In this document: piece after piece, positions 8,192 to 17,318 of the stretch
Layout of the letters: each line of letters starts with the position of its first letter
Numbering within the stretch: position 1 is the stretch's first letter
Made by a program: the position numbers and the translations under genes
Source of the DNA: Bacteroidota bacterium
GTDB lineage: Bacteria > Bacteroidota > Bacteroidia > B-17B0 > Aurantibacillaceae
Direction: 5' to 3'
Assembly: GCA_013298715.1 (NCBI GenBank)
Contig: JAAFIQ010000008.1
Coordinates: forward strand, 85,690 to 149,689
Length of the DNA stretch: 64,000 nt
Notes under the pieces: model-generated
Databases searched by the model: none
Told to the model about the DNA's origin: nothing
Seen by the model: only the letters and a program-made list of their open reading frames with translations

Positions 8192-9145
8192 ATGATACAA
8201 AAACAGCGCTTATTGTTAATTTCAATTTTTTTTCTTTTTGTTGTATCTTGTAAAACAACAGTTAGTAAAGAAATTAATAGTGAGACAAGTCTTGGCGAGC
8301 ACTTATTTTTTGATCCAATATTATCGCGCGATAGCAGTGTAAGCTGTGCCAGTTGCCACAAACCAGAGTTTGCCTTTGCAGATAATGAAGCGCTGAGTAA
8401 AGGAATTTATAAACAACGCACTACGCGCAATACCCCAAGCTGTATGAATGTGGCATCTCTAAATGCTTACTTTTGGGATGGAAGGGCTGAAACATTGGAG
8501 GAACAAGCGCTAGGCCCAATTGAAAGCGCTGTAGAAATGGATTTGCCTATTAGTTTGGCAGTAAAGCGTTTATTAAGAAATAGTTTTTACAAAGAAACTT
8601 TTTACAGAATTTATGGTAAAGCCCCAAGCTCTGATTTAATGGCAAAAGCACTTGCCGAGTACCAACGCACGCTTGAAACAAGTAATACGCCTTTTGACAA
8701 ATGGATGAACGGAAAAGACACTACTCTGATGAGCGAAAGCGCTAAACGTGGATTAAACATTTTTAATAATAAAGGAAAATGTTTTGATTGCCACTTTGGT
8801 GGCGATTTTACAGGCAATGATAAATTTAAAAATATTGGTTTGTACAATGGGAAGGATTTAAAAGACGAGGGTAGAAGCAAAATAAGTATGCAGCCTAAAG
8901 ATTTAGGAACCTTTAAAACACCCGGTTTACGCAACATTGCCGTTACTGCGCCTTATATGCACGATGGACGATTTAAAACTTTGGCTGAAGTAATTGATTA
9001 TTATAACGAACCCGATAAATTTGTTGCCAACAGTATTAATAGAGATACGCTTTTAAATAAACCTTTAGGCTTAAGTAAAGAAGAAAAAAAAGATTTGGAA
9101 AACTTTTTGTTAAGCTTAACGGATACGCAGTTTATTAAGAAATAA
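8192..9145 (+). CDS. Di-heme cytochrome c peroxidase (MauG/CcpA family), lipoprotein
   Basis: ATG 8192 gives a lipoprotein signal (LLLISIFFLFVVSCK) and 317 residues; the TTG at 8159 overlaps the promoter. Two heme c sites are visible, CASCH near residue 55 and CFDCH near residue 200, together with LFFDPILSRDSSVSC, YFWDGRAETLEEQA and a C-terminal APYMHDGRF with the Met-His region typical of the family. These proteins reduce hydrogen peroxide in the periplasm with electrons from small cytochromes. No dedicated cytochrome partner lies next to it. It is transcribed alone and converges on the sirtuin gene. Confidence 0.9.
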   Translation: MIQKQRLLLISIFFLFVVSCKTTVSKEINSETSLGEHLFFDPILSRDSSVSCASCHKPEFAFADNEALSKGIYKQRTTRNTPSCMNVASLNAYFWDGRAETLEEQALGPIESAVEMDLPISLAVKRLLRNSFYKETFYRIYGKAPSSDLMAKALAEYQRTLETSNTPFDKWMNGKDTTLMSESAKRGLNIFNNKGKCFDCHFGGDFTGNDKFKNIGLYNGKDLKDEGRSKISMQPKDLGTFKTPGLRNIAVTAPYMHDGRFKTLAEVIDYYNEPDKFVANSINRDTLLNKPLGLSKEEKKDLENFLLSLTDTQFIKK

Positions 9146-9160
9146 TAAAATAACTTATTT

Positions 9161-9862
9161 CTAAATTAAATGTTTGTTTAATTCTACTCTTAAATCTTCA
9201 ACACCATCAGCGGCCTTTTTTTGTATATGTTTTATATTACTAATGTAATCTAAATTAAAATTGCCAGGGTCAACAAACCATTTTGGGGTATATTTGCTTA
9301 TGTAAGTTAGTAAACCCGCAGCAGGGTATACGTTAAGCGAAGTGCCAATTACAATAAATAAATCAGCGGTTTCGGCAATGTTATAGGCGTTTTCCATTTC
9401 GGGTACCGCTTCACCAAACCATACAATATGTGGGCGTAATTGGCTGCCACGCTCGCATTTGTCGCCAATGTTTATTTCGGGTGTTTTTAATTTATAAATT
9501 AATTCAGGATTTATAGTGCTTCTGGCCTTCATTAATTCGCCATGTAGGTGTAGTACTTTTTTGCTTCCCGCTCTTTCGTGTAAATCATCTACATTTTGTG
9601 TTATAACGGTTACATCAAATTGCTTTTGCAAATCAGCCAAATACAAATGCATGGCATTCGGTTTCACTTCAAACAACTGCTTGCGGCGTTGGTTATAAAA
9701 TTCTAAAACGAGTTCTTTATTTTTTTGCCAAGCTTCAGGTGTTGCTACGTCTTCAATACGATGATTTTCCCAAAGGCCATCCGAATCGCGAAATGTTTTT
9801 ATACCACTATCAGCGCTCACCCCAGCGCCGGTAAAAACAACTAATTTTTTTTTAGAGGGCAT
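9161..9862 (-). CDS. cobB: NAD-dependent protein deacylase (sirtuin, class III)
   Basis: The 233-residue protein has the Rossmann motif FTGAGVSADSGI, the QNVDDLHERAGS active-site loop and the catalytic His in HLHGE. Tyr56 and Arg59 in FYNQRRKQL match the YxxR acyl-lysine pocket of E. coli CobB and SIRT5, so desuccinylase activity is likely. Between HLHGE and LRPHIVWFGE there is only one Cys (GDKCERG), so the usual four-Cys zinc site is missing; the fold must be held without zinc. It uses NAD to remove acetyl or succinyl groups from lysines in the cytoplasm. It is 20 bp from the TPR gene. Confidence 0.9.
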   Translation of the reverse strand: MPSKKKLVVFTGAGVSADSGIKTFRDSDGLWENHRIEDVATPEAWQKNKELVLEFYNQRRKQLFEVKPNAMHLYLADLQKQFDVTVITQNVDDLHERAGSKKVLHLHGELMKARSTINPELIYKLKTPEINIGDKCERGSQLRPHIVWFGEAVPEMENAYNIAETADLFIVIGTSLNVYPAAGLLTYISKYTPKWFVDPGNFNLDYISNIKHIQKKAADGVEDLRVELNKHLI

Positions 9863-9881
9863 AAATTATTGAAACAGATAG

Positions 9882-10907
9882 TTAGTCAAATTTAAGAGAT
9901 TTTTTTAAGCTATCTAAAAACACATAACTTTTATCCAAAAAATCAACTTCAGTATTAAATGTTGACTTTACTTTTTTGTTTTCTTTTATTACTTTTTTTG
10001 TTTTGTATTTGGCAAAATCAGCTTTAGCAGAAGTATAATTGTCTTTTAAAGTTTCTAATTCTTGATTTAAAAAAGTATTGTTCATTTGTTTAACTAATGT
10101 TTCTAAATCAAGAATAGCGGATTGTGCTTCAGGAAGTTCATTGTTGTTTACTTTTAAATATGTTTTAAAAATTTTAGCTCTCGCAATATACATATCATCA
10201 TTTAGTTTGTATGCAAGAGATTCTGCATTTATAGCATATTCCATTGCTAATTGAAAATCGCCTTTTACTAAATAACAGTGAGAAATTCGGTCTAACTCAT
10301 TCACATAATTTACTTTGTTTCCTAACGATTTTTTAATATTTATTGCCTTATTTGCATAACTGATAGATTCATCATACAAACCCTTTTCAAAAGCACTATG
10401 AGCTAAGTTGTTTAAAGCCACCGCAGCACTGTATTTATTATTGGTTTTAATCAACAATTTAAACGCCTCTTTATAATAAACGGAGCTGGTTTCGTAATTA
10501 TAATTTACTTCGTAAATATTTGCTATATTAATATAAACCTCACCAAGGTTCTTTTTAAAATGGTATTCTTTCATTACTGCAATGGCTTTGTAATAGCTTA
10601 AAAGAGCATCTTCGAATTTTTTCTTGGCATCTAAAAAAAAGCCTTTGTTATTGTATGCTTGGGCTAAACCTAACAGAAATGATATTCTGAAAGAAGTGTC
10701 GGCTTTTGTTAGCATTAACGAACAATAATTTAAAATATGATTGTTTAGGTTTTCGGCTAAATTGTCGTCGTCAATTTCTTCAATAGCTTTAAGTGTATAA
10801 TTTAAAAGCGTAGTATCGTATTTATTTTTAAAGTCGTAATTATTATAGTAGCCTTGCGCCTTGCCAATAAAAGATAATAGAATGAATATGTAAGCTAATA
10901 ATTTCAG
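9882..10907 (-). CDS. TPR-repeat protein with signal peptide and CTG start
   Basis: An ATG-started frame covers only 9882-10715, but the frame is open up to 10908 and encodes a signal peptide right after a CTG at 10907 (LKLLAYIFILLSFIGKAQG). I therefore extend it to 341 residues. TPR units run from about 70 to 270 (for example NNKYSAAVALNNLAHSAFEK), followed by a helical, Lys-rich tail. It resembles the sensor part of Bacteroidota TPR kinases but has no kinase domain. There is no ATG, GTG or TTG between the DPP IV stop codon at 10911 and the signal peptide, so CTG initiation, reinitiation after DPP IV, or a base error at the start codon has to be assumed. Confidence 0.65.
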   Translation of the reverse strand: MKLLAYIFILLSFIGKAQGYYNNYDFKNKYDTTLLNYTLKAIEEIDDDNLAENLNNHILNYCSLMLTKADTSFRISFLLGLAQAYNNKGFFLDAKKKFEDALLSYYKAIAVMKEYHFKKNLGEVYINIANIYEVNYNYETSSVYYKEAFKLLIKTNNKYSAAVALNNLAHSAFEKGLYDESISYANKAINIKKSLGNKVNYVNELDRISHCYLVKGDFQLAMEYAINAESLAYKLNDDMYIARAKIFKTYLKVNNNELPEAQSAILDLETLVKQMNNTFLNQELETLKDNYTSAKADFAKYKTKKVIKENKKVKSTFNTEVDFLDKSYVFLDSLKKSLKFD

Positions 10908-10910
10908 AGA

Positions 10911-13082
10911 CTATAAATTTTCTTTTACAAACTTTAGCATTTTTGAGTAGATGTGCATTCGCGTTAATCCACCTGAAATGCCATGATTTTTGTTTGGATA
11001 AATCATATAATCAAACGGAATATTGTTTTTAACTAATGCAGCAGCAAGCTCCATACTGTTTTGCACGTGCACGTTATCATCGGCACTACCATGAATGAGT
11101 AAAAATTTTCCTTTAATGTTTTTTACGTTGTTGATTGGTGAGTTATCTTCATATCCACTTTTGTTATCTGTTGGTTTGCGCATAAAACGCTCTGTGTAAA
11201 TATTATCATAAAATTTCCAATTGGTTACAGGGGCTACCGCAATGGCTGCTTTAAAATAATCCGCACCTTTTGTAATTAAGTTACAGGCCATAAAACCACC
11301 GTAACTCCATCCTTGAAAGCCTATGCGAGTTTTATCAACATAAGGTAAATTTCCTAAATATTTTGCTACTTCAATTTGATCAATGGTTTCGTATTTACCT
11401 AATTGCAAGTAAGTACTGTGCTTAAATTCTCTGCCACGCCCTAAAGTTCCTCTTCCATCAACACACACAACCATATAACCTTCTTGATTTAAAAGCGTAT
11501 GCCAACAATATTCAAAGGGATCGTAATTATTATTAACTTCATTACTACCAGGACCATTGTATGCAAACATGTAAACAGGGTATTTTTTAGTTGAATCAAA
11601 ATTATGTGGCTTCATCATCCAGCCATTTAGCTCAATTCCTTCAGTGGTTTTGAATTTAAAAAATGTGCGCTGACTAAATGTGTAAGATTTCATTTTCGTT
11701 TTTAATTCTGCATTATCTTCAAGCACCTTAATTGTTTTACCTGAAATATCGCACAACTCATAGGTGGCAGGTGTATTGGCATTGCTATTGCTCGATATGT
11801 AATATTTAAAACCAGTTGTAAAATCAAAATTATTAAAGCCATTTTTTGGACTCATACGTTTTTTAATTTTTCCATCAAGAGAAATGCTATACACGTCACG
11901 GTTAATGGAACCATTCTCTGTACTTACATAATACAGCGTGTTTAATTTTTCATTAAAGCCTTTAAATTCTGTTACATCCCAGTTGCCTTTTGTAATTTGA
12001 TTAATTAATTTCCCATTTAAATCGTAATAATACAAGTGGTTGTAATTATCGTCTTCACTAGAAATAATAAAGCCTTTGTTTGCTACAAAGGTCAAGTCAT
12101 CTGTAATATCGATATACGTTTTTGCTTCTTTGGTTAAAATAGTTTTGCCATCACCTGTTGTGGCATCTACAAATAAATAATCTAATTTGTTTTGTAAGCG
12201 GTTTAATCGTTGTAAACAAAGTACATTATTATCATTTGTAAAATTTATACGTGGTATGTAAATGTCTTTATCAGCTCCAATATTTGCTGTTACAGTTTTA
12301 TTGGTTTTTGTATCATAAACATGAACACTTATAATAGAGTTGTCTTCACCTGCTTTTGGATACTTAAAAGTATATTTAGAAGGGTATAATTCACCTTTAT
12401 AAATATCCATACTAAATTCTTTTACATTTGATTCGTCAAATTTTATATAAGCCACAAACTGGCTGTTGGCGCTCCAATCAAAGTAAGCAGCTTGGCTAAA
12501 TTCTTCTTCATACACCCAATCACCCCAACCGTTTTTAACTTTGTTTTCAATGCCATCTTTAGTAATTTGCGTTAAAGAATTATCAATCAAATTTTTAATA
12601 AACATGTTGTTATCTTGCACAAAAGCAATTTTATTCCCATCTGGCGAAAACGTTGGAAAAAATTGTTTTCCGTTGTCGTTTAATGGCGTAATTTTTTTTG
12701 TTGCAATATCGTAAACATAGTAGTTGGCTTTAGGTGAACGGCGGTAAACATACTCTGTGTTCTCACTTAATAACAATTTTGTTTGCGTGGGGCTAAATTC
12801 GTAACTCGTCAAATCTAAAAATTTTGACCCTAATTTTAAATCATTACCATTTACCAATTCTTTTATTTTTTTACCTGATTTTAGTTCGTACTGGCAGAGT
12901 GTGTTAACGCCTGCAACAGTTTCAACATCTACATAATTTAAACCATCGTTTAAAACATTAAAACCCGCTGCGCTTTTAGGGTAAAATGTATAGTTTACCC
13001 AAATATCTTGTAGGGTGATTTTGTTTTGAGAATGGTTAAGTGTACTAAAAAATAGAAATGTTGCTAAGAGAATTTTTTTCAT
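10911..13082 (-). CDS. Dipeptidyl peptidase IV, S9 family
   Basis: The 723-residue product starts with a signal peptide (LLATFLFFSTLNHSQ). The N-terminal 480 residues form the DPP IV beta-propeller, including WVYEEEFSQAAYFDW with the paired Glu that binds the substrate N-terminus. The C-terminal alpha/beta hydrolase domain has GWSYGGFM with the nucleophile Ser, the Asp in HGSADDNVHVQNS and the His in NKNHGIS. It removes X-Pro or X-Ala dipeptides from peptide N-termini in the periplasm. The TPR gene follows after 3 bp in the same frame. Confidence 0.93.
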   Translation of the reverse strand: MKKILLATFLFFSTLNHSQNKITLQDIWVNYTFYPKSAAGFNVLNDGLNYVDVETVAGVNTLCQYELKSGKKIKELVNGNDLKLGSKFLDLTSYEFSPTQTKLLLSENTEYVYRRSPKANYYVYDIATKKITPLNDNGKQFFPTFSPDGNKIAFVQDNNMFIKNLIDNSLTQITKDGIENKVKNGWGDWVYEEEFSQAAYFDWSANSQFVAYIKFDESNVKEFSMDIYKGELYPSKYTFKYPKAGEDNSIISVHVYDTKTNKTVTANIGADKDIYIPRINFTNDNNVLCLQRLNRLQNKLDYLFVDATTGDGKTILTKEAKTYIDITDDLTFVANKGFIISSEDDNYNHLYYYDLNGKLINQITKGNWDVTEFKGFNEKLNTLYYVSTENGSINRDVYSISLDGKIKKRMSPKNGFNNFDFTTGFKYYISSNSNANTPATYELCDISGKTIKVLEDNAELKTKMKSYTFSQRTFFKFKTTEGIELNGWMMKPHNFDSTKKYPVYMFAYNGPGSNEVNNNYDPFEYCWHTLLNQEGYMVVCVDGRGTLGRGREFKHSTYLQLGKYETIDQIEVAKYLGNLPYVDKTRIGFQGWSYGGFMACNLITKGADYFKAAIAVAPVTNWKFYDNIYTERFMRKPTDNKSGYEDNSPINNVKNIKGKFLLIHGSADDNVHVQNSMELAAALVKNNIPFDYMIYPNKNHGISGGLTRMHIYSKMLKFVKENL

Positions 13083-13278
13083 AATTAGTTAGATATAGAC
13101 CTTGAAGTTACAAATAAAAGTTTGGTTTGTGAAATTGGATTTTTTGTTGAAGTGAAAAGAAATTTACGTATGAGGTTACCTTTTTTAAGCTGAGGTATAA
13201 ATATAAAAATCACACACTATGAACAGTTTAAAAAATTGTTTTGTTGCAACAGCTGGTAGCAACAAAGCTGGCAATGCT

Positions 13279-14223
13279 ATGCCAAAAATTATTAGCAGTA
13301 TTTTTTTATCAATTATTCTGTTAGGTTGCGGATCTAGCAATGAAGAAATTAGAAATAAAGAAAGTTATGCGAAACAAAAACTAGAAGAAGAAGCTAGAGC
13401 TGCCTCATTGGCAGACAGTGTAAGCGCTGCGGAGGCAACACCAGTAACCGATACCATAAATGGCGTAGGTTATAATTTTATACGAAGAGCAAACATAAAG
13501 TGTAAAGTTAAAAATGTGTTAGAAACTGGAACTAAAATTGAAGACATCGTTGCACAGTATGGCGGACACGTAATTTTAAATGATTACAGAACAGAGAACA
13601 ATTACACAAACGAAATTAAAATTAGAAAAGATACCTTAGCGCAGGTAACTTATTTTACACCTCAAAACTATATTACTGCCAAGGTGCCAGCACGCTTGCT
13701 AGATTCGGTGCTGCGCAAAGTAGTTAATTTAGCTGAGTTTGTTGATTATAAAAGATCAAGTGCAGATAATATAAAATTACAGTTGTTGGCCAATAAATTT
13801 ATTGTTAAACGTGCAAACAACTCAATCAGCAAAACAATAAAAAACGAGAAAGAAAAATCAAACAAGTTTAAAGACAGTGAAGCTGCAAATGATAACATTG
13901 CGCAAAAACAACAGTTAGCAGATGAAACACAAATAAGAAATTTAGAATTAATTGACAGGGTGAATTACAGCGAAATTAATTTGGAATTATACCAAGGCAT
14001 GAGCAATGTTATAAAATTGCTGCCAGTGCAAATAGACTTAAAACCTTATGAGCCAAACTATTTCGTAAAATTAGGAACAGCCTTTACCAATGGCTTAAAA
14101 ATACTTAGCGAAATAGTTTTAGTTATAATTAATTGTTGGGGTGTTTTTGCTTTACTAGTTGGTGGTTTTTTAATTTGCACAGCGTTGTATAAAAGGTATT
14201 TAAAAAAGTTAATTTTTGAATAA
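13279..14223 (+). CDS. DUF4349-type lipoprotein
   Basis: ATG 13279 gives a short lipoprotein signal (IISSIFLSIILLGCGSS); an ATG at 13219 would place 20 hydrophilic residues before it. The body has an alpha/beta segment (RRANIKCKVKNVLETG, IEDIVAQYGGHVI) and a long coiled coil at about 185-250, then a membrane helix near the C-terminus (IVLVIINCWGVFALLVGGFLI) with a Lys-rich end. This is the arrangement of DUF4349 proteins, whose function is not known. It is divergent from the DPP IV gene. Confidence 0.7.
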   Translation: MPKIISSIFLSIILLGCGSSNEEIRNKESYAKQKLEEEARAASLADSVSAAEATPVTDTINGVGYNFIRRANIKCKVKNVLETGTKIEDIVAQYGGHVILNDYRTENNYTNEIKIRKDTLAQVTYFTPQNYITAKVPARLLDSVLRKVVNLAEFVDYKRSSADNIKLQLLANKFIVKRANNSISKTIKNEKEKSNKFKDSEAANDNIAQKQQLADETQIRNLELIDRVNYSEINLELYQGMSNVIKLLPVQIDLKPYEPNYFVKLGTAFTNGLKILSEIVLVIINCWGVFALLVGGFLICTALYKRYLKKLIFE

Positions 14224-14323
14224 ATCAAGGTAAAATTCAACTATTTTGAAGCCAATTAGCGGTTAAAAACTCATTACACCAATCTCATAAATAATTGTTA
14301 TTTTGTGCCTTTAAAATTAAATT

Positions 14324-15334
14324 ATGGAATTGTATTTAGACAGCGCTAACCTTAAAGAAATTGAAGAAGGGTTTAAACTTGGATTTTTAAATGGCTTAAC
14401 AACCACACCAACCTTTATGCAAAAAGAAGGCATAACGGATATTGATGGAACAATTGTAAAGCTTAGTAAAATAGTACCAGTTCTTCAAATTGAAGCGCTT
14501 GGAAATACAGCCGAAGAAGTTTTGGCAGAAGCAGAAAGACAAATAAACTTAGGCTTAGATCCTAAGAAAACTGTATTTAAAATTCCAGTTAGTTTAGAGG
14601 GCGTTAGAGCTTGTAAATTATTACGCGATAAAGGTTACTTAGTAAACGTTCATTTGGTTTATACCTTGCAACAAGCTTATATGGCTATGCAAGCAGGCGC
14701 TACTTACGTTTGCCCTTTAGTTGGTCGTTTGCAAGACCAAGGCCACGATGCTTTAGCCTTAGTACAACAAATTGTTGACGCTGTTGATTTATATGGTTAT
14801 GATACCAAGGTAATGTTCTCTTCTGTTAGAACCACTGAACATGTAAGAAATGCTATAAATATTGGAGTTCATACGATTACAGTTCCATTAAAAATATTAA
14901 AACAATTAACCGAGAATAATTTTACCACCGTTGGTACCGACCAATTTATTATGGATACACGCCTTATGATGGTAAAAGTAAAAGAAGCAATAAACGGTGT
15001 AAACCCCATTGTGCCAGAAACTACAAGCATTACAGATGCTTTGGTAAAAATGACAGAATATAATTTTGGTGCAATTACTGTAACAAAAGCCGATGGCAGC
15101 ATTAAAGGTGTATTTACAGATGGTAGCCTGCGCAAATTATTAGGAGAACAAGGACATGGCGTACTTTCAAAAAAATTAAGTGATTTAACTTACCGTGAGC
15201 CAATTACAATTGAGGGAAACTTGTTGTTAAACGAAGCAAATACCTTGTTTAAAAAAACGAGTGTAGATACAATTGTTGTAACAGATAACGGTAAACCGGT
15301 GGGGATGTTAGATATTCAAGATTTAAAATCATAA
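14324..15334 (+). CDS. Transaldolase/F6P-aldolase-like domain fused to a CBS pair
   Basis: Residues 1-225 follow the TalC/FSA fold: ELYLDSAN, NGLTTTPTF, the Schiff-base Lys86 in VFKIP, GRLQDQG and VTVP-like ITVPLKIL. Residues 230-336 are two CBS motifs resembling the C-terminus of KdsD/KpsF arabinose-phosphate isomerases (DGSIKGVFTDGSLRKLL and GKPVGMLDIQDL). The Lys and the first Asp are kept, but the site equivalent to Asn28 of E. coli FSA is Thr28, and the positions near FSA Thr109 and Tyr131 also differ (His110, Leu132). It may be an aldolase with another substrate or a sugar-phosphate binding protein. It is followed by a J-domain gene and a KdsC-like phosphatase, which hints at acidic-sugar metabolism. 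Confidence 0.8.
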   Translation: MELYLDSANLKEIEEGFKLGFLNGLTTTPTFMQKEGITDIDGTIVKLSKIVPVLQIEALGNTAEEVLAEAERQINLGLDPKKTVFKIPVSLEGVRACKLLRDKGYLVNVHLVYTLQQAYMAMQAGATYVCPLVGRLQDQGHDALALVQQIVDAVDLYGYDTKVMFSSVRTTEHVRNAINIGVHTITVPLKILKQLTENNFTTVGTDQFIMDTRLMMVKVKEAINGVNPIVPETTSITDALVKMTEYNFGAITVTKADGSIKGVFTDGSLRKLLGEQGHGVLSKKLSDLTYREPITIEGNLLLNEANTLFKKTSVDTIVVTDNGKPVGMLDIQDLKS

Positions 15335-15350
15335 TTGTTTTAAACAACAC

Positions 15351-16556
15351 ATGAGCAAAACTCTATTCCCTGAATTAGAGACAGAACACCAAAGTAAATT
15401 AGTTTGGAAAGGAAATTCGAGTAGTTTTACTAAAGCCCAAATTAATTTTAATAAAGCATTGCAAAAACATAAGTTAGCAATGGCTAAATTAAAGGAGACA
15501 GATTATTTGCTTGAGATAGCAAACCAAGCTTATGTTACTAAAATAGTTCCTCAACTAAACCTAAGTAAAGAGTTAGAAAAAAAGAGACTACTATCTTTTG
15601 TAGATTTATTTTTAAACGCTAAGGTTAAACTTGGCAAAAAACAAAAAGAAGCTTTAAGAGAGTTGATTTTAGAAGCGTGTGAAGAGGGAATGGATGAAGA
15701 TAGATCATTTTACCTAAACATACTTTATAAAATTGAAACACCAGAAGAGCGCAATTACAGGCTAAAAGAGAAAAAGAAAGCAGAAAAGTATTTCAAGAAA
15801 AAGTTTGGCTTGGATGTTGATTTAGATGAGCTAAACAAAACAGATTTTGAAAGCAGAGAAGAAAGAGAAGCGCATGAAGAAAAGTACAAAGAATTTTTTG
15901 AAAAATATGCCGAGTCGCAAAATGATTTTGAATACACCCAACAAAGGCAGAGGGCAAAAACTAAATCGAAAACTCAACTTGATAAAGAAAAAAAATTAGC
16001 CGAAGCCGAAAAAATTTTAGGCGCTGATATTAATAAATTATTTAAAGATTTAGCAAAACTTATTCACCCAGATAGAGAGCAGGACGAAGAGTTACGCTCA
16101 AAAAAATCGGTGTTGATGACTGCCTTATCAAACGCAAGAGACAACATGAACATTGCCGAAATTTTAGAAATAAAATTAAAGGTAGATGAGCTAATACCCG
16201 ATAACGACAGCGAAATTAATTTTAACGATTCTACATTAACACGCTTTGTAAAAGTTATTAACGAAAAAATTAAAGAATTAGAACAAACCGCTATTCAAAA
16301 ATGTAGCAATCATCCATTGTTACAACATTTAAATGTAAATAAACTTACACCCGAAACATTACAGAATCATGTTAACGAAGTGCTTAATGCTACCATTTCT
16401 GAAAATGAGGAGTTGAAAGATGAAATTGAACACATAGAAGTAAATCCAAAATACATTAAAGTGATAATTGAAAACTATCAAGAAGAGATGAACGATTACT
16501 ATTCTGATTTTAATATTACAGAAGAGGAACTTTGGCACATTTTTAATCGCGGATGA
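15351..16556 (+). CDS. J-domain protein with long charged coiled coil
   Basis: The 401-residue protein is highly charged and mostly helical, without a signal peptide. A J-domain-like segment lies at about 225-275, with HPD at 239-241 in LFKDLAKLIHPDREQDEE. Unlike classical DnaJ, the J domain is in the middle of the chain and there is no zinc or Gly/Phe region. J domains recruit and stimulate DnaK; the client here is unknown. The gene starts 17 bp after the transaldolase-CBS gene and overlaps the HAD gene by 4 bp, so the three are likely co-translated. Confidence 0.7.
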   Translation: MSKTLFPELETEHQSKLVWKGNSSSFTKAQINFNKALQKHKLAMAKLKETDYLLEIANQAYVTKIVPQLNLSKELEKKRLLSFVDLFLNAKVKLGKKQKEALRELILEACEEGMDEDRSFYLNILYKIETPEERNYRLKEKKKAEKYFKKKFGLDVDLDELNKTDFESREEREAHEEKYKEFFEKYAESQNDFEYTQQRQRAKTKSKTQLDKEKKLAEAEKILGADINKLFKDLAKLIHPDREQDEELRSKKSVLMTALSNARDNMNIAEILEIKLKVDELIPDNDSEINFNDSTLTRFVKVINEKIKELEQTAIQKCSNHPLLQHLNVNKLTPETLQNHVNEVLNATISENEELKDEIEHIEVNPKYIKVIIENYQEEMNDYYSDFNITEEELWHIFNRG

Positions 16557-17260
16557 ACATAGAAAAAATATATACTGGCATTGGTGCTCAATTTGTTTCA
16601 ACAGAAGCACAACTTTCTAACAAAGCACAAACTATTAAAGCCTATATTTTTGATTGGGATGGCGTGTTTAATAACGGACAAAAAAGCGCTGGCGGTAGCA
16701 GTAATTTTAACGAAGTAGATAGTATGGGAACTAATTTGCTACGTTACTCCTACTTTTTAAAAAACGGAAACATGCCTGTAACCGCTGTAATTAGTGGCGA
16801 AAAAAACGAAACTGCATTTTGGTTTTGCAAACGTGAAGGATTTAATTATTCGTTTTTTAAAATTCCTGACAAAATAAAAGCATTGGATGAAATATGTAAA
16901 CAACAAAATATTTTACCAAATCAAGTAGCATATTTTTTTGATGATGTTTTAGATTTAAGTATTGCGAACGTTTGTGGACTAAGAATTTTTATTAACCGAA
17001 ATGCCAACCCACTTTTTAAAAATTATTGTATACAAAATAATTTAGTAGATTATATAACTGCTGCGCAAAGTGGCGATTTTGCTATTCGTGAAGCTACAGA
17101 AATGTTGATAGGCATTAATAAAAATTTTGATGAAGTAATACATAGCAGAACAAACTACGACACTAACTATACCAGTTATATTGAAGAGAGAAGAAAAGTT
17201 AATACTGAATTTTATTCATTAACAGAAGGCTTAATAATAAGAGTAAATGTTGAGGTCTAA
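16553..17260 (+). CDS. KdsC-like HAD phosphatase
   Basis: The 235-residue product has HAD motif I YIFDWDGVFN (Asp34 and Asp36), a Ser/Gly motif in VTAVISGEKNE, Lys in the DKIKALDEI segment and the acidic motif FFDDVLDL. GSSNFNEVDSMGTNLL after motif I resembles the cap-less C0 phosphatases KdsC and the related 9-phosphate phosphatases of nonulosonic acid synthesis. A C-terminal 60-residue extension is not recognised. The ATG overlaps the stop of the J-domain gene (ATGA). The substrate is probably a sugar-acid phosphate, but this is inferred from family and context only. Confidence 0.75.
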   Translation: MNIEKIYTGIGAQFVSTEAQLSNKAQTIKAYIFDWDGVFNNGQKSAGGSSNFNEVDSMGTNLLRYSYFLKNGNMPVTAVISGEKNETAFWFCKREGFNYSFFKIPDKIKALDEICKQQNILPNQVAYFFDDVLDLSIANVCGLRIFINRNANPLFKNYCIQNNLVDYITAAQSGDFAIREATEMLIGINKNFDEVIHSRTNYDTNYTSYIEERRKVNTEFYSLTEGLIIRVNVEV

Positions 17261-17318
17261 TTTTCGAATATAAATAATTTGACTTAACTATTATTTTTGG
17301 CATTCCGAATTTGAAGTA

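Noticed and set aside
13219..13278. Upstream ATG extending the DUF4349 lipoprotein
   Set aside because: It would put 20 mostly polar residues before the lipoprotein signal; the ATG at 13279 fits better.
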